Of a stretch of 64,000 nucleotides of DNA, positions 46,938 to 56,265 are shown one piece after another. Where the stretch lies: contig BOKO01000021.1 of the NCBI GenBank assembly GCA_016861025.1, forward strand, positions 1 to 64,000, written 5' to 3'. Made by a program: the position numbers and the translations under genes. The first letter of the stretch is position 1. Each line of letters opens with the position of its first letter. A model generated the notes under the pieces. That model worked only from the letters and a program-made list of their open reading frames with translations, had not been told where the DNA came from and did no database searches. The stretch comes from Chloroflexota bacterium. Its GTDB lineage: Bacteria; Chloroflexota; Anaerolineae; Caldilineales; Caldilineaceae.

Positions 46938-48406
46938 TAGAAACAAAAAATCGGGCGATTGTGAATGACGGCAGCCCCCAATCGGCTGAAGCGGACACGG
47001 ACGCTGTAGCCGATGAACAGCACACCTGGTTTGGCGTGTCGGTCTCGACAAAACAGTTGCTGCTTGCAATCGTTGCCGTATCCGTGTTGTTGCGGCTGCT
47101 ATCGGCTTTCTATCAGGGCAACACCGTCGTCGACCTGCCAGGCATCTACGATCAACTCTCTTATCATGGGCTTGCGCAGCGGGTGGTGGAAGGGCACGGC
47201 TTCAGTTTTGCCGAGGGTCACTGGCCGGCGACGCGCGCGGGCGAACCAACTGCTCACTGGAGTTATCTGTATACGCTCTATCTGGCTGCTGTCTATGTGG
47301 TGTTTGGGGTCCAGCCATTGGTCGCGCGCGTGATTCAGGCAGTGATCGTTGGGGTGCTACACCCATGGCTGGCTTATCGCATCGGGCGGCGTGTGTTTGG
47401 CGTTCCGGTGGGATTGCTCGCAGCCGCCTTCAGCGCTGTCTACATTTATTTCTTCTACTATGCTGGCGGCCTGCTTACAGAGAGTTTCTATTTTGTCGGC
47501 ATTCTCTGGACGCTCGATGCCGCCATGCGCATCGCCGAGCAACGTCATCGACCGCTTCGCTGGCGGCTGTGGGTGGAATTGGGACTGGCGATCGGGGTGA
47601 CCGGTCTGTTGCGGCAGGTGTTTCTGCTCTTTGTCCCCTTTTTGTTTCTCTGGATCTGGTGGAGCCTGTCAGCGCGCGCTGCGCCTGCACATAGGTCGGT
47701 GCGCCAGTTCTTTCGCTCTGACGTATTGCTGGGAATGGCGAGCACAATCGTCGTCGTCGCCCTTCTGATTGCACCGTGGACAATCCGCAACTATCGCGCC
47801 TTTGGCGCGTTTACGCCGTTGAACACGAATGCTGGGTTTGCATTTTTCTGGGGAAATCATCCAGTCTACGGTGCTAAGTTTGTACCGTTGCTTGGGACAC
47901 AGGAATATTATGAGCTGATCCCAAAACAGTTGCTATCTTTGAATGAGGCTGAGTTGGATCGAGCATTGCTCAAAGAAGCAATTGGTTTCATCGTTGCCGA
48001 TCCTGTGCGTTATGCACTGCTTTCTGTAGACCGTAGCCGTGAGTATTTCAAGTTTTGGCCCAGCTCGGAATCGAGCACGCTCAGCAATATCTCGCGTGTT
48101 GGTTCGTTTGCTCTATTCTTGCCGTTCATGTTGTACGGTTTGTTGCTCTCAGCCTATCGAGTTCATAGGCCGCAATCTACACAACAACGTGCTCAGCTCT
48201 TGCTACTCTACTTTTTTATACTCTTTTACACTTTCTTGCATTTATTAACCTGGACATTGGTTCGCTATCGCCTTCCGATTGATGCTGTCCTGCTGCTTTT
48301 TGCTGCTTTTGGCATCGTCAACATTTTTGATCGCTTAGTTTGGCCCGCCGATAGCAAATCGATTTGCGCCACCCCCAAAGGAGACCACCTTGCGAATAGG
48401 AATTGA
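46934..48406 (+). CDS. GT39/ArnT-like polytopic glycosyltransferase
   Basis: This 490-residue protein has about ten membrane helices and the layout of the GT-C superfamily (PMT/ArnT). These use lipid-phosphate sugars and have their active site outside the membrane. An acidic residue in the first extracytoplasmic loop (VVDLPGIYDQLSYHGLAQRV, Asp near residue 75) is consistent with catalysis. DAAMRIAEQRHRP and ANAGFAFFWGNHPVYG are GT39-like contexts. The N-terminal 40 residues are polar. It overlaps deoB by ATGA, and its 3' end overlaps the next gene start by 17 bases. It may add sugar after export. Confidence 0.8.
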   Translation: MIETKNRAIVNDGSPQSAEADTDAVADEQHTWFGVSVSTKQLLLAIVAVSVLLRLLSAFYQGNTVVDLPGIYDQLSYHGLAQRVVEGHGFSFAEGHWPATRAGEPTAHWSYLYTLYLAAVYVVFGVQPLVARVIQAVIVGVLHPWLAYRIGRRVFGVPVGLLAAAFSAVYIYFFYYAGGLLTESFYFVGILWTLDAAMRIAEQRHRPLRWRLWVELGLAIGVTGLLRQVFLLFVPFLFLWIWWSLSARAAPAHRSVRQFFRSDVLLGMASTIVVVALLIAPWTIRNYRAFGAFTPLNTNAGFAFFWGNHPVYGAKFVPLLGTQEYYELIPKQLLSLNEAELDRALLKEAIGFIVADPVRYALLSVDRSREYFKFWPSSESSTLSNISRVGSFALFLPFMLYGLLLSAYRVHRPQSTQQRAQLLLLYFFILFYTFLHLLTWTLVRYRLPIDAVLLLFAAFGIVNIFDRLVWPADSKSICATPKGDHLANRN

Positions 48407-49559
48407 TGCACGCTTCTTGACCCATCCTCAACCTGGTGGATTCAAGACGTACACAACGAATCTGCTCAGTGCACTCAATCAAGTCGACAAAGACGATGAA
48501 TTTATCGTGTATCTTGATCGCCACCCAACTAAAGATGTTATGCTTCCAGATAGTTCAAACTTCACCTATCGCATCGTTGATGGAACGAGGCCTATTGTTG
48601 GAATGCCCTTTCGAGAACAAGTGGGTCTGCGGTTACAGATGATCAAGGACCGGTTGGACGTGATGCACTTCCTGTGCAACACGGCAACAGTTGGCCTAAT
48701 GGGAAAGTATATTGTCACCCTACACGATACGATTCAATTGACGACGATGTCTGCATTGCCTGGCAACAACTCTGACTTAAGACATTGGATAATTAATGGC
48801 TACTCAAAGCAAAGTATTTTATGGGCAGTACGCAGAGCCTATCGGGTGATTACCGTCTCTGAATATGTGCGAGCTGAAATCAGTCGAACGCTGGGTATTC
48901 CGATCGAACGTATCACCGTGACGCAACAGGCGCCGAACCCGATTTTTCGTCAAGCTGACGAATGCGAAAAGCAGCTTTGGCGTCAAGATGTGAAACAACG
49001 CTTCGGCATTCACGGACGATTTATATTGGGGGTTGGCTATGAACCGCGTAAGAATATTCCCTTGCTAATCAATGCATTTGCACGGGTTGCCGTTAACAAT
49101 GCCGACCTATCTCTCGTTCTGGTGGTTGCTGAGGGATTGCAGCGCTCTACCTTTCAGCATTTGGTCGCCGAGTTGGGGTTGGCGGACCGGGTTGTTGTTT
49201 TGGGCGCCATTGCACTCCTCGATCTGGTGCGTCTCTATAATCTTGCCGACTTATTTGTCTTTCCCTCTGAGCGCGAGGGTTACGGTTTGCCTCCACTTGA
49301 AGCGATGGCTTGTGGATTACCTACCATTGTCATGAATATGACCTCGTTGCCGGAAGTGGTCCTTGATGGCGCTTTGTTGGTTGACGGCAAGGACATTACT
49401 GTATGGGCTGGCACAATCCAACAGGTTATCGCTGACGAAAATCTGCGCACAAGACTGCGCGAGCAAGGGTTGCGTCGTGTTGCGATGTTGAGTTGGGATC
49501 GATGCGCCGAACGAACTGTAGATGTTTACCATGCCGCTGTTTTTCATTCACCTAAGTAG
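48390..49559 (+). CDS. Family 4 glycosyltransferase starting at TTG
   Basis: This 389-residue GT-B enzyme begins MRIGIDARFLTHPQPGGFKTY, the usual GT4 start. The donor domain has GVGYEPRKNIPLLINAF and FPSEREGYGLPPLEAMACGLPTIVMNMTSLPEV. The start codon is TTG, supported by a strong AAAGGAG site at 48377-48383 that lies inside the preceding gene, so the two overlap by 17 bases in different frames. It is probably translationally coupled. Sugar unknown. Confidence 0.88.
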   Translation: MRIGIDARFLTHPQPGGFKTYTTNLLSALNQVDKDDEFIVYLDRHPTKDVMLPDSSNFTYRIVDGTRPIVGMPFREQVGLRLQMIKDRLDVMHFLCNTATVGLMGKYIVTLHDTIQLTTMSALPGNNSDLRHWIINGYSKQSILWAVRRAYRVITVSEYVRAEISRTLGIPIERITVTQQAPNPIFRQADECEKQLWRQDVKQRFGIHGRFILGVGYEPRKNIPLLINAFARVAVNNADLSLVLVVAEGLQRSTFQHLVAELGLADRVVVLGAIALLDLVRLYNLADLFVFPSEREGYGLPPLEAMACGLPTIVMNMTSLPEVVLDGALLVDGKDITVWAGTIQQVIADENLRTRLREQGLRRVAMLSWDRCAERTVDVYHAAVFHSPK

Positions 49560-49676
49560 ATGGCTATGCAATCATCAACAGTCTGCGATGGTGCATTTCA
49601 AGAAGAACCTGAAAAGATATTCGTAAATATTCGGTTCTCAATATGCGCAATGATTGCAGTAGCCAGGAGAGTGTAG

Positions 49677-50585
49677 ATGGCTGTTTTTTGTTCCACCATA
49701 ATACCTACTATTGGCCGCAGCACTCTTGTGCATTCGGTCAACAGTGTGCTTACTCAAGAAGGTGTACCTGGTGGGATTGAGGTAATAGTTGTCAACGACT
49801 CTGGAAAATCGCTTCCCTACGCCGTCTGGCAGCAATCGCCAATGGTCAACGTCATCGACACTTGCCGTCGCGAGCGTTGTATCGCACGCAACAGCGGCGC
49901 CGCCATTGCACGCGGCAAGTATCTTCATTTTTTGGATGACGACGATATCCTGCTGCCCGGCGCGCTCAGCGCGTTATGGGAACTAAGTCAACAGAATCAA
50001 GATGCAGCGTGGCTCTATGGGAGTTACCAGACAGTTGACAACAATGGTGCGTTGGTGTCCGTCTGGCATCCCAGGCTCATGGGACATATCTTCCCACATC
50101 TGGTTGCAGGGGAGAGCATACCGTTTCAGGCGTCACTGTTGCTCAGTAGCCACTTTTTTGCTGTCGGCATGTTCGATCCGCATCCAGCGATTCTTGGGGT
50201 GGAGGATCGAGATGTAGGGCGACGTATGGCGTTTTCGGGGCGCATTGCCTACCAACCGACCATTGTGGCACAGATTCGCATCGGTGAACAGAGCAGCACC
50301 ACAAATTGGAGGACGATTGCTGAGAGTGATCGATGGGGGCGTGAAAAGGCGTTACGGTTGGAAGGTGCGACAACTTGCTTGCGCCAGTCGGCGCGATCGC
50401 CGTACTGGCGAGGGCGGGTGTTTCATGCTTATCTTGCTTCAGCTTCATGGAATCTGAAGCGGCGCGCCGGCTTCACAGCAGCGAGCCGCTTGACTGCGGC
50501 GCTTTCGTTTCTGTGGCCAGCGTGTTTCTCTGGTGATTTCTGGTCGGGTGTTCGCAGGCAGGACAGACATCTGTACCACGCATAA
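49677..50585 (+). CDS. Family 2 glycosyltransferase
   Basis: This 302-residue GT-A protein has FCSTIIPTIGRSTLVHSVNS, VIVVNDSGKSLPYAV, and the metal site in HFLDDDDILLPGAL near residues 88-100. GVEDRDVGRRMAFSGRIAY ends the catalytic domain. AGGAG lies 8 bases before the ATG. A 117-base gap upstream contains TTCGTAAATATTC, the same core as the dps upstream element. Confidence 0.85.
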   Translation: MAVFCSTIIPTIGRSTLVHSVNSVLTQEGVPGGIEVIVVNDSGKSLPYAVWQQSPMVNVIDTCRRERCIARNSGAAIARGKYLHFLDDDDILLPGALSALWELSQQNQDAAWLYGSYQTVDNNGALVSVWHPRLMGHIFPHLVAGESIPFQASLLLSSHFFAVGMFDPHPAILGVEDRDVGRRMAFSGRIAYQPTIVAQIRIGEQSSTTNWRTIAESDRWGREKALRLEGATTCLRQSARSPYWRGRVFHAYLASASWNLKRRAGFTAASRLTAALSFLWPACFSGDFWSGVRRQDRHLYHA

Positions 50586-50614
50586 TCTATTCAGGGGTTT
50601 CGTCGTTTACGCAA

Positions 50615-51448
50615 ATGAGTAAGGTGAATCGCAAAGAGTCTCTCGAAAAAATCATGATAAAAGCGATTAAGCAAAAAATCCGATATACACAGTTTGCTCT
50701 GGCAGGGGACTGGGGCGGAGCGGTTTCGCTCAACAGTCGAGATAGACTCACGGTGTTGATTACATATTACCACCCAGCGCGTATGGATCATATTCAGGCT
50801 CAGGTCCGCAACATTTTGAGGTGCGAGTTTGTCGAGCGATTGATAGTCTCTAACCATAACCCTGCAATTCGTATTGAGGACAAAGTGCAGTCAAAAGATA
50901 AACGGCTGACACTATTGAATCAGACCGAGAGGCGCGGATGCGGTTATCGGTGGGTGGTGGCGCACGAACTCAGTCCGAAGTATCTGGTCGTGATCGATGA
51001 TGATATGTTCCTGTTTCCTGGACAGATTGCGAAATTATTTAGGTGTCTAATCGATGAGCCTGAAATACCTCACGGCGTTGCAGGGATGATTCGCGTGGGT
51101 GTTGATAGCCTCGAATATCATGAAGTGGAAGACATTGCCGTAGATTACTTGTGTGAAACATATGCGGTCACCAATCGCCAGTTGGAGCGGTATATTGAGA
51201 TGAAAAAAGCAGTGGCTACAAATGACATCTTGACAGCCATGATTGACAATGCCGCAGACTTTATGGTCATCAGTCAAACCGGTAGCGCGCGACCAAAGAT
51301 ACATAACGTAGGTCGTCTATTCAAGTCTTCGACTTTCAAAGAGGTGGGGATTGCAGTCCATAAGCAGGCTGGGTTTGATAAAAGTCTCATGGAAGTCGAT
51401 CGTGCACTGAATGCGTTTAGTGTTCAGGATATGAGAAATCGGGATTGA
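50615..51448 (+). CDS. GT-A-fold glycosyltransferase-like protein, family uncertain
   Basis: I do not recognise a firm family for this 277-residue protein. LTVLITYYHPARMDHIQAQVRN and VERLIVSNHN look like the first strands of a GT-A fold. The triple Asp128-130 in YLVVIDDDMFLFPGQ is a DxD-type metal motif, similar in spirit to GT64 (exostosin-like) or GT2 proteins. The N-terminal 40 residues are basic. The C-terminal region, with NAADFMVISQTG, is not informative. It lies among glycosyltransferases, so a transferase role is likely, but the family assignment is tentative. Confidence 0.6.
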   Translation: MSKVNRKESLEKIMIKAIKQKIRYTQFALAGDWGGAVSLNSRDRLTVLITYYHPARMDHIQAQVRNILRCEFVERLIVSNHNPAIRIEDKVQSKDKRLTLLNQTERRGCGYRWVVAHELSPKYLVVIDDDMFLFPGQIAKLFRCLIDEPEIPHGVAGMIRVGVDSLEYHEVEDIAVDYLCETYAVTNRQLERYIEMKKAVATNDILTAMIDNAADFMVISQTGSARPKIHNVGRLFKSSTFKEVGIAVHKQAGFDKSLMEVDRALNAFSVQDMRNRD

Positions 51449-51489
51449 CACTGACTTCCAAGAATCGAAAATGTTGATTGGAGATGTAC

Positions 51490-52863
51490 TTGCGGATTCT
51501 ACTCGATCAAGCGGTTCACGATCATCGAAATGCGGGTAACAACGCTCTACTGTTAGCAGCGCTGAAAAGATTGAGATGTTTCTGGCCAGAGGCGAAATTT
51601 GAGGTCATCTCGATCGCTCCTCACCTTTGTCGCTTATTACTGCCAGGGACATATCCTGTTTCGCCTGATAACATTGGCGGAGCGGTTGCTGCACCAGGGC
51701 GCTTTCAACAGTTGATGCCCCGCCAAGTCTGGAGTCTGTTATTAGAGTCGCGAGAGATGATTCGTAATCGGACGGGAATCACAGTATCGGCTGGACAGCT
51801 ACATTCATTGCTATCATCTTTACTAAAACAGGGCACAAAACATGCAGCGCAGAACGATGCCTTGAAGAGCAGCTTATCTGCGGCCCCTGAGCATTATGAT
51901 CTAGTCACTGCTAAGAATGCCGGCGGGTATCCAGGTCTTGCTGCATATCATTTATATGTCGCTAGCGGCGGTGGGTATATGTGCGACGATGACAAACGTT
52001 TTCTGATTCCAGTGTTTGATCGTCTGGCAGCGGCCGTTGCCAACGGCGTTCCGACTGTAATGGTGAGTCAAGGTGTTGGACCACTAGACGATCCAGAATT
52101 AGTTGCTAGGGCGAAGCAAGTGCTTCCCTTTGTGGATTTTATCATGATTCGTGAGGAACGGGTGGCCCGCCCTATTTTAGATGCGATTGGGGTGCCAAGA
52201 GACAAGGTGCTTATGACAGGAGATGATGCCATTGAATTGGCATACAACGCCCATAAAAAAGAATTGGGGCAAGGAATTGGACTTAGCCTGCGCATTGCAC
52301 ACTATACGGCCGTTGATGAAGAGCACGTAAATCGGATTCGGCCTGTACTGCATCGCGTTGCAAGCCGATTCAGAGCAGAACTGGTTGCAGCTCCGATTGA
52401 TGTGAATGAAGCGGACATGACTTATATAGAAGCGGTCATGAAGGGGTATAGCAAGGTTTCAAAGAATTGGCGCAAATATGAGTTTCCTGAGGACATTATT
52501 CGTCGCGTTGGCCGCTGCAGAGTTATGGTCAGCGGCACATTTCATGGTGCAGTGTTTGCTCTTGGTCAGGGGATACCCGTCGTTGCTCTATCAAAATCTG
52601 TCTACCAAACGATTAAGGCGGCCGGGTTGGCGGCTGAATTCGGCGAGTCAGGTTGTCAAGTAATCGATGTAAGTGACGTCAACTTAGAGAAAAGGTTGGA
52701 GGAAGCACTGAATTTTGCGTGGTCATCGGCGGTGGATCTGCGTCCTCGTCTAATGAGAAATGCAAAACGGCAGATTGACTTGGGAAATGATGCCTACACA
52801 AAAATCTTTGATATGGTTGAAGGAAACTCGGGGATATCAACTGGCGGCGCATCCAATTACTAG
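51490..52863 (+). CDS. Polysaccharide pyruvyltransferase family protein
   Basis: This 457-residue protein belongs to the polysaccharide pyruvyltransferase family (CsaB/WcaK/AmsJ-like), which adds pyruvate ketals from phosphoenolpyruvate to surface glycans. The N-terminus LLDQAVHDHRNAGNNALLLAAL is typical. SQGVGPLDDPE, MIREERVARPI, GDDAIELA and the C-terminal VSGTFHGAVFALGQGIPVVAL, with the conserved His in GTFHG, are family landmarks. TTG 51490 has GGAG six bases upstream. TTG 51478 and ATG 51484 are alternatives, since none is decisive. Pyruvylation would make the polymer acidic and can serve as an S-layer anchor in some bacteria. Confidence 0.85.
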   Translation: MRILLDQAVHDHRNAGNNALLLAALKRLRCFWPEAKFEVISIAPHLCRLLLPGTYPVSPDNIGGAVAAPGRFQQLMPRQVWSLLLESREMIRNRTGITVSAGQLHSLLSSLLKQGTKHAAQNDALKSSLSAAPEHYDLVTAKNAGGYPGLAAYHLYVASGGGYMCDDDKRFLIPVFDRLAAAVANGVPTVMVSQGVGPLDDPELVARAKQVLPFVDFIMIREERVARPILDAIGVPRDKVLMTGDDAIELAYNAHKKELGQGIGLSLRIAHYTAVDEEHVNRIRPVLHRVASRFRAELVAAPIDVNEADMTYIEAVMKGYSKVSKNWRKYEFPEDIIRRVGRCRVMVSGTFHGAVFALGQGIPVVALSKSVYQTIKAAGLAAEFGESGCQVIDVSDVNLEKRLEEALNFAWSSAVDLRPRLMRNAKRQIDLGNDAYTKIFDMVEGNSGISTGGASNY

Positions 52864-52923
52864 AGTAGGCGCAAGCCGGGTTTGTAGCCGCAATCCAGAT
52901 CCTTTAGAGAAAGGTTTCGTAGC

Positions 52924-53886
52924 ATGACGAAACACTACCAGGCACGCGTTAGCATTGGTATCCCAGTGTATAACGGTGAAGCGTATCTTGCAGAAACGCT
53001 GAAATCGATTTTGGCGCAGACCTATTCCGACTTTGAAATCGTCATTTCAGATAACGGCTCTGTGGATCACACAAAGGAAATCTGTGAAGAATTCGCCGCC
53101 AAAGATCACCGGATTAGATATTTTCGCAACGTTGAAAATATCGGTGTCGCTCCCAATTACAATCGTGTCTTTGAGCTTTCTGGCGGTGAGTATTTTAAGT
53201 GGGCGGATTATGATGATCTCATCGCTCCTGAATTCATCGAAAAGTGTGTTGAGGTGCTAGACAACGAGCCGGGCGTCGTAGTGAGTTGTCCATCAGTGAA
53301 ACTGATCGATCAGAACGGTGAAGTTATCGAAAACTACGATCCTAAACCTGACGCCAGTTCGCTCCAATCACATATTCGTTTTCGGAATCTCCTCTTGCAC
53401 CATGATCACCGCATGGCGCAATTGTCAGGGCTGATGCGTAGAAGTGTGCTAGAACAAACCGTTTTGCATGGTAGTTATCCGTGTTCAGACGAAGTTTTGA
53501 TGGCAAATCTTGGTCTGTTTGGCTATTTTCATGTACTTTCCGAGCGATTGTTTCTCATTCGATTACATCCTAATCAATCGTTCCGGGGTGTACTGGCGTC
53601 TGAACGTGCGCGCGTATCTTTTTTCGATGCATCGCTAGAAGGTAAGGCAGTTCCCATCAAATGGTTGTATTTTAAGAATTGCTTGCATGCAATCAACAGC
53701 GCCCCAATCGGGTTGAAGCAGCGTGCGTTCTGTTATGCTTATATGATGCAATGGCTGACGAGGAGACAGAACTTCCGCTCTTTCGTAAAGGATATGCTCT
53801 TGTTGCTGCATGAACGCGTCCCTCTGTTCTCTCGCCTCTATGGGGAAACCGTCGCCCAGACTACCGAAAAACATCATTACCGCTAG
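52924..53886 (+). CDS. Family 2 glycosyltransferase
   Basis: This 320-residue GT-A enzyme has VSIGIPVYNGEAYLAETLKS, IVISDNGSVDHTKEI, FRNVENIGVAPNYNRVFEL and KWADYDDLIAPEF. The motif layout matches GT2 sequences common in surface-polysaccharide clusters. It is separated by 60 bases from the pyruvyltransferase gene and 24 bases from the epimerase gene that opens the sugar module. No membrane segment is apparent. Specificity unknown. Confidence 0.88.
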   Translation: MTKHYQARVSIGIPVYNGEAYLAETLKSILAQTYSDFEIVISDNGSVDHTKEICEEFAAKDHRIRYFRNVENIGVAPNYNRVFELSGGEYFKWADYDDLIAPEFIEKCVEVLDNEPGVVVSCPSVKLIDQNGEVIENYDPKPDASSLQSHIRFRNLLLHHDHRMAQLSGLMRRSVLEQTVLHGSYPCSDEVLMANLGLFGYFHVLSERLFLIRLHPNQSFRGVLASERARVSFFDASLEGKAVPIKWLYFKNCLHAINSAPIGLKQRAFCYAYMMQWLTRRQNFRSFVKDMLLLLHERVPLFSRLYGETVAQTTEKHHYR

Positions 53887-53910
53887 AATTCATCTGGGAG
53901 GGTGAAAATC

Positions 53911-54963
53911 ATGCGTATACTGGTAACAGGACACAAAGGTTATATTGGCGCCGTGCTCGTTCCGATGCTCTTGAAGCAAGGCTACGACGTCACCGGTCTG
54001 GATACAGACCTATACGCGCGATGTACGTTTGGCAGCGAGGCGCCCAACGTTCGCGAAGTTTACAAGGACATCCGCGACATCGAACCGGCCGATCTGGACG
54101 GTTGTGACGCCGTAATCCATCTGGCGGCGCTCTCCAATGATCCGTTGGGCAACCTGAACCCGGACCTGACCTACGCGATCAATTATCGCGCTTCGGTGAA
54201 GCTTGCCGAGCTTGCCAAACAGGCTGGCGTCACGCGCTATCTCTTTGCCTCGTCGTGCAGCACCTATGGCGCCGCCGGGGACGCCATGCTGACCGAGGAC
54301 GCAGCGTTCAATCCGGTTACGCCCTATGGTCATTCCAAGGTGCTGGTGGAGCGCGACGTTTCGGCGCTGGCTGACGACAACTTTAGCCCGACGTTTCTGC
54401 GCAACGCCACTGCCTATGGCGTGTCGCCGCGCCACCGCTTTGACATTGTCTTGAACAATCTGACAGCCTGGGCATACACCACCGGTCTGGTCTATCTCAA
54501 GAGCGATGGCTCGCCGTGGCGCCCGATTGTGCATATCGAAGATATCGCGCGCGCATTCATTGCTGTGCTCAACGCCCCGCGCGAGATGGTTCACAATCAA
54601 GCGTTCAATGTCGGCGTCAACGAGGAGAACTATCGCATTCGTGAACTAGCTGAGATCGTGCGTGAAACTGTGCCCAACTGCAGGGTGGAATACGCGGAGG
54701 GCGCCGAACCGGACAAGCGCACCTATCGCGTCGATTTCAGCAAGATCGCCGCCACGTTGCCAGATTTCAAGCCGCAGTGGAACGCGCGCCGCGGCGCGCA
54801 GGAATTGTACGAGGCGTACCGGAGCGTGGGGGTCACCCTGGAGGAATTCGAGGGTCCGAAGTATAAACGCATCGACCATATCAAACAGCTCATTGGCGAC
54901 GGTGTGCTGGACGCAGACCTGCGCTGGCGCGTGAACGCCGCTGCGCTGGTAGGACAAAGTTGA
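53911..54963 (+). CDS. NAD-dependent sugar epimerase/dehydratase (extended SDR), first gene of the sugar module
   Basis: This 350-residue Rossmann enzyme begins MRILVTGHKGYIGAVL, with the nucleotide-binding GHKGYIG. FASSCSTYGA and Tyr139/Lys143 in YGHSKVLVE form the SDR active site. FLRNATAYGVSPRHRFDIVLNNL and DGSPWRPIVHIEDIARAF are typical of sugar-modifying extended SDRs. ATG 53911 has GGGAGGG eight bases upstream, while GTG 53902 is too close to it. It is 9 bases before the C-methyltransferase gene. It may be a 4,6-dehydratase, epimerase or 4-reductase of the NDP-sugar made by this module. Confidence 0.87.
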   Translation: MRILVTGHKGYIGAVLVPMLLKQGYDVTGLDTDLYARCTFGSEAPNVREVYKDIRDIEPADLDGCDAVIHLAALSNDPLGNLNPDLTYAINYRASVKLAELAKQAGVTRYLFASSCSTYGAAGDAMLTEDAAFNPVTPYGHSKVLVERDVSALADDNFSPTFLRNATAYGVSPRHRFDIVLNNLTAWAYTTGLVYLKSDGSPWRPIVHIEDIARAFIAVLNAPREMVHNQAFNVGVNEENYRIRELAEIVRETVPNCRVEYAEGAEPDKRTYRVDFSKIAATLPDFKPQWNARRGAQELYEAYRSVGVTLEEFEGPKYKRIDHIKQLIGDGVLDADLRWRVNAAALVGQS

Positions 54964-54972
54964 GGTCTTATT

Positions 54973-56265
54973 ATGTCTGAAATGACTACCGTGGAAAAGC
55001 CAGCCGTCAATGGGGCGAACTCTGACGGGCCGAGTTGCCGTTTCTGCGCTGCGCCATTGCACGCCACCGTCGTGGACTTGGGCATGTCGCCGCTCTGCGA
55101 GAGCTACCTGCGCAGCGATCAGCTCAATCAGATGGAGCCTTTCTATCCTCTGCATGTTTATGTATGCGAGGAATGTTTTTTGGTGCAGCTGGAGCAATAT
55201 GTCAGTCCTCAACATATTTTCACCGAATACGCCTACTTTTCTTCCTACGCCGACACCTGGCTGCAGCACGCCAAACGCTACACCGAAGCAATGATCGCTC
55301 GCTTTGGCTATGACAGCGCATCCCAGGTGGTCGAAGTGGCGAGCAATGACGGCTATCTGCTCCAATACTTTGTGGAAAAGGGTGTTCCATCGCTCGGCGT
55401 CGAGCCGGCTGCCAATGTTGCGCGTGTGGCTATCGACAAAGGTGTGCCGACGCGCATCGAGTTCTTTGGCGCAGCCTGCGCACGCCAGATGGCGGCGGAA
55501 GGGTTAAGCGCCGATCTACTGATCGGCAACAATGTGTTGGCGCAGGTTCCGGATCTCAACGATTTTGTGGCGGGCATGAAGATTTTGCTCAAGCCGGGCG
55601 GCGTCATCACGATGGAGTTTCCTCATCTGATGCGACTGGTGGAGGAAAATCAGTTCGACACGATTTACCATGAACACTTTTCCTACTTCAGCCTGATCAC
55701 GACCGAGAAAATCTTTGCGGCGCACGGGCTGCGCATCTTCGACGTCGACGAGTTGCCCACCCATGGCGGCTCGCTGCGCATTTACGCCTGTCACACAGAT
55801 GACGCCCGGCCGTTCAGTCAGCATCTGATCGACTTGCGCCAGCGTGAGCTTGCCGCCGGGGTCGCCAGCCTTACCTATTACGCCGCCTTTGAAGAGAAGG
55901 TGAAGGAGACAAAACGCAAGCTGTTGGACTTCTTGATCAACGCCAAACGGGAAGGCAAGTGCGTGGTGGGTTATGGGGCGCCGGGTAAAGGCAACACCTT
56001 GCTCAATTATTGTGGTATTCGCACAGACTTTCTTGACTTCACCGTCGACCGCAACCCTTACAAACAGGGGATGTATCTGCCAGGGACGCACATCCCAATC
56101 CGGCATCCTGACCAGATTCGCGAGGCCAGACCGGATTTCGTGGTGATTCTGCCGTGGAATTTCAAGGAAGAGATCATGCGCCAGCTTGCCTATATCGGCG
56201 AGTGGGGTGGACAATTTGTTGTGCCAATTCCTGAGACGCGCGTCTATCAGCCGGAGTACGCATGA
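54973..56265 (+). CDS. Sugar C-methyltransferase (TylCIII/NovU-like)
   Basis: This 430-residue enzyme has three parts known from SAM-dependent C-methyltransferases of deoxysugar pathways. A zinc-binding N-terminal domain has CRFCAAPL, then the CEECF pair near residues 60-64. A methyltransferase core has VVEVASNDGYLLQYF and VEPAANVARVA. A C-terminal domain starts around FVVGYGAPGKGNTLLNY. TylCIII-type enzymes methylate C3 of a 4-keto sugar, giving a branched sugar. It overlaps the rfbC gene by 4 bases, and both probably act on the same 4-keto intermediate. Confidence 0.9.
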   Translation: MSEMTTVEKPAVNGANSDGPSCRFCAAPLHATVVDLGMSPLCESYLRSDQLNQMEPFYPLHVYVCEECFLVQLEQYVSPQHIFTEYAYFSSYADTWLQHAKRYTEAMIARFGYDSASQVVEVASNDGYLLQYFVEKGVPSLGVEPAANVARVAIDKGVPTRIEFFGAACARQMAAEGLSADLLIGNNVLAQVPDLNDFVAGMKILLKPGGVITMEFPHLMRLVEENQFDTIYHEHFSYFSLITTEKIFAAHGLRIFDVDELPTHGGSLRIYACHTDDARPFSQHLIDLRQRELAAGVASLTYYAAFEEKVKETKRKLLDFLINAKREGKCVVGYGAPGKGNTLLNYCGIRTDFLDFTVDRNPYKQGMYLPGTHIPIRHPDQIREARPDFVVILPWNFKEEIMRQLAYIGEWGGQFVVPIPETRVYQPEYA

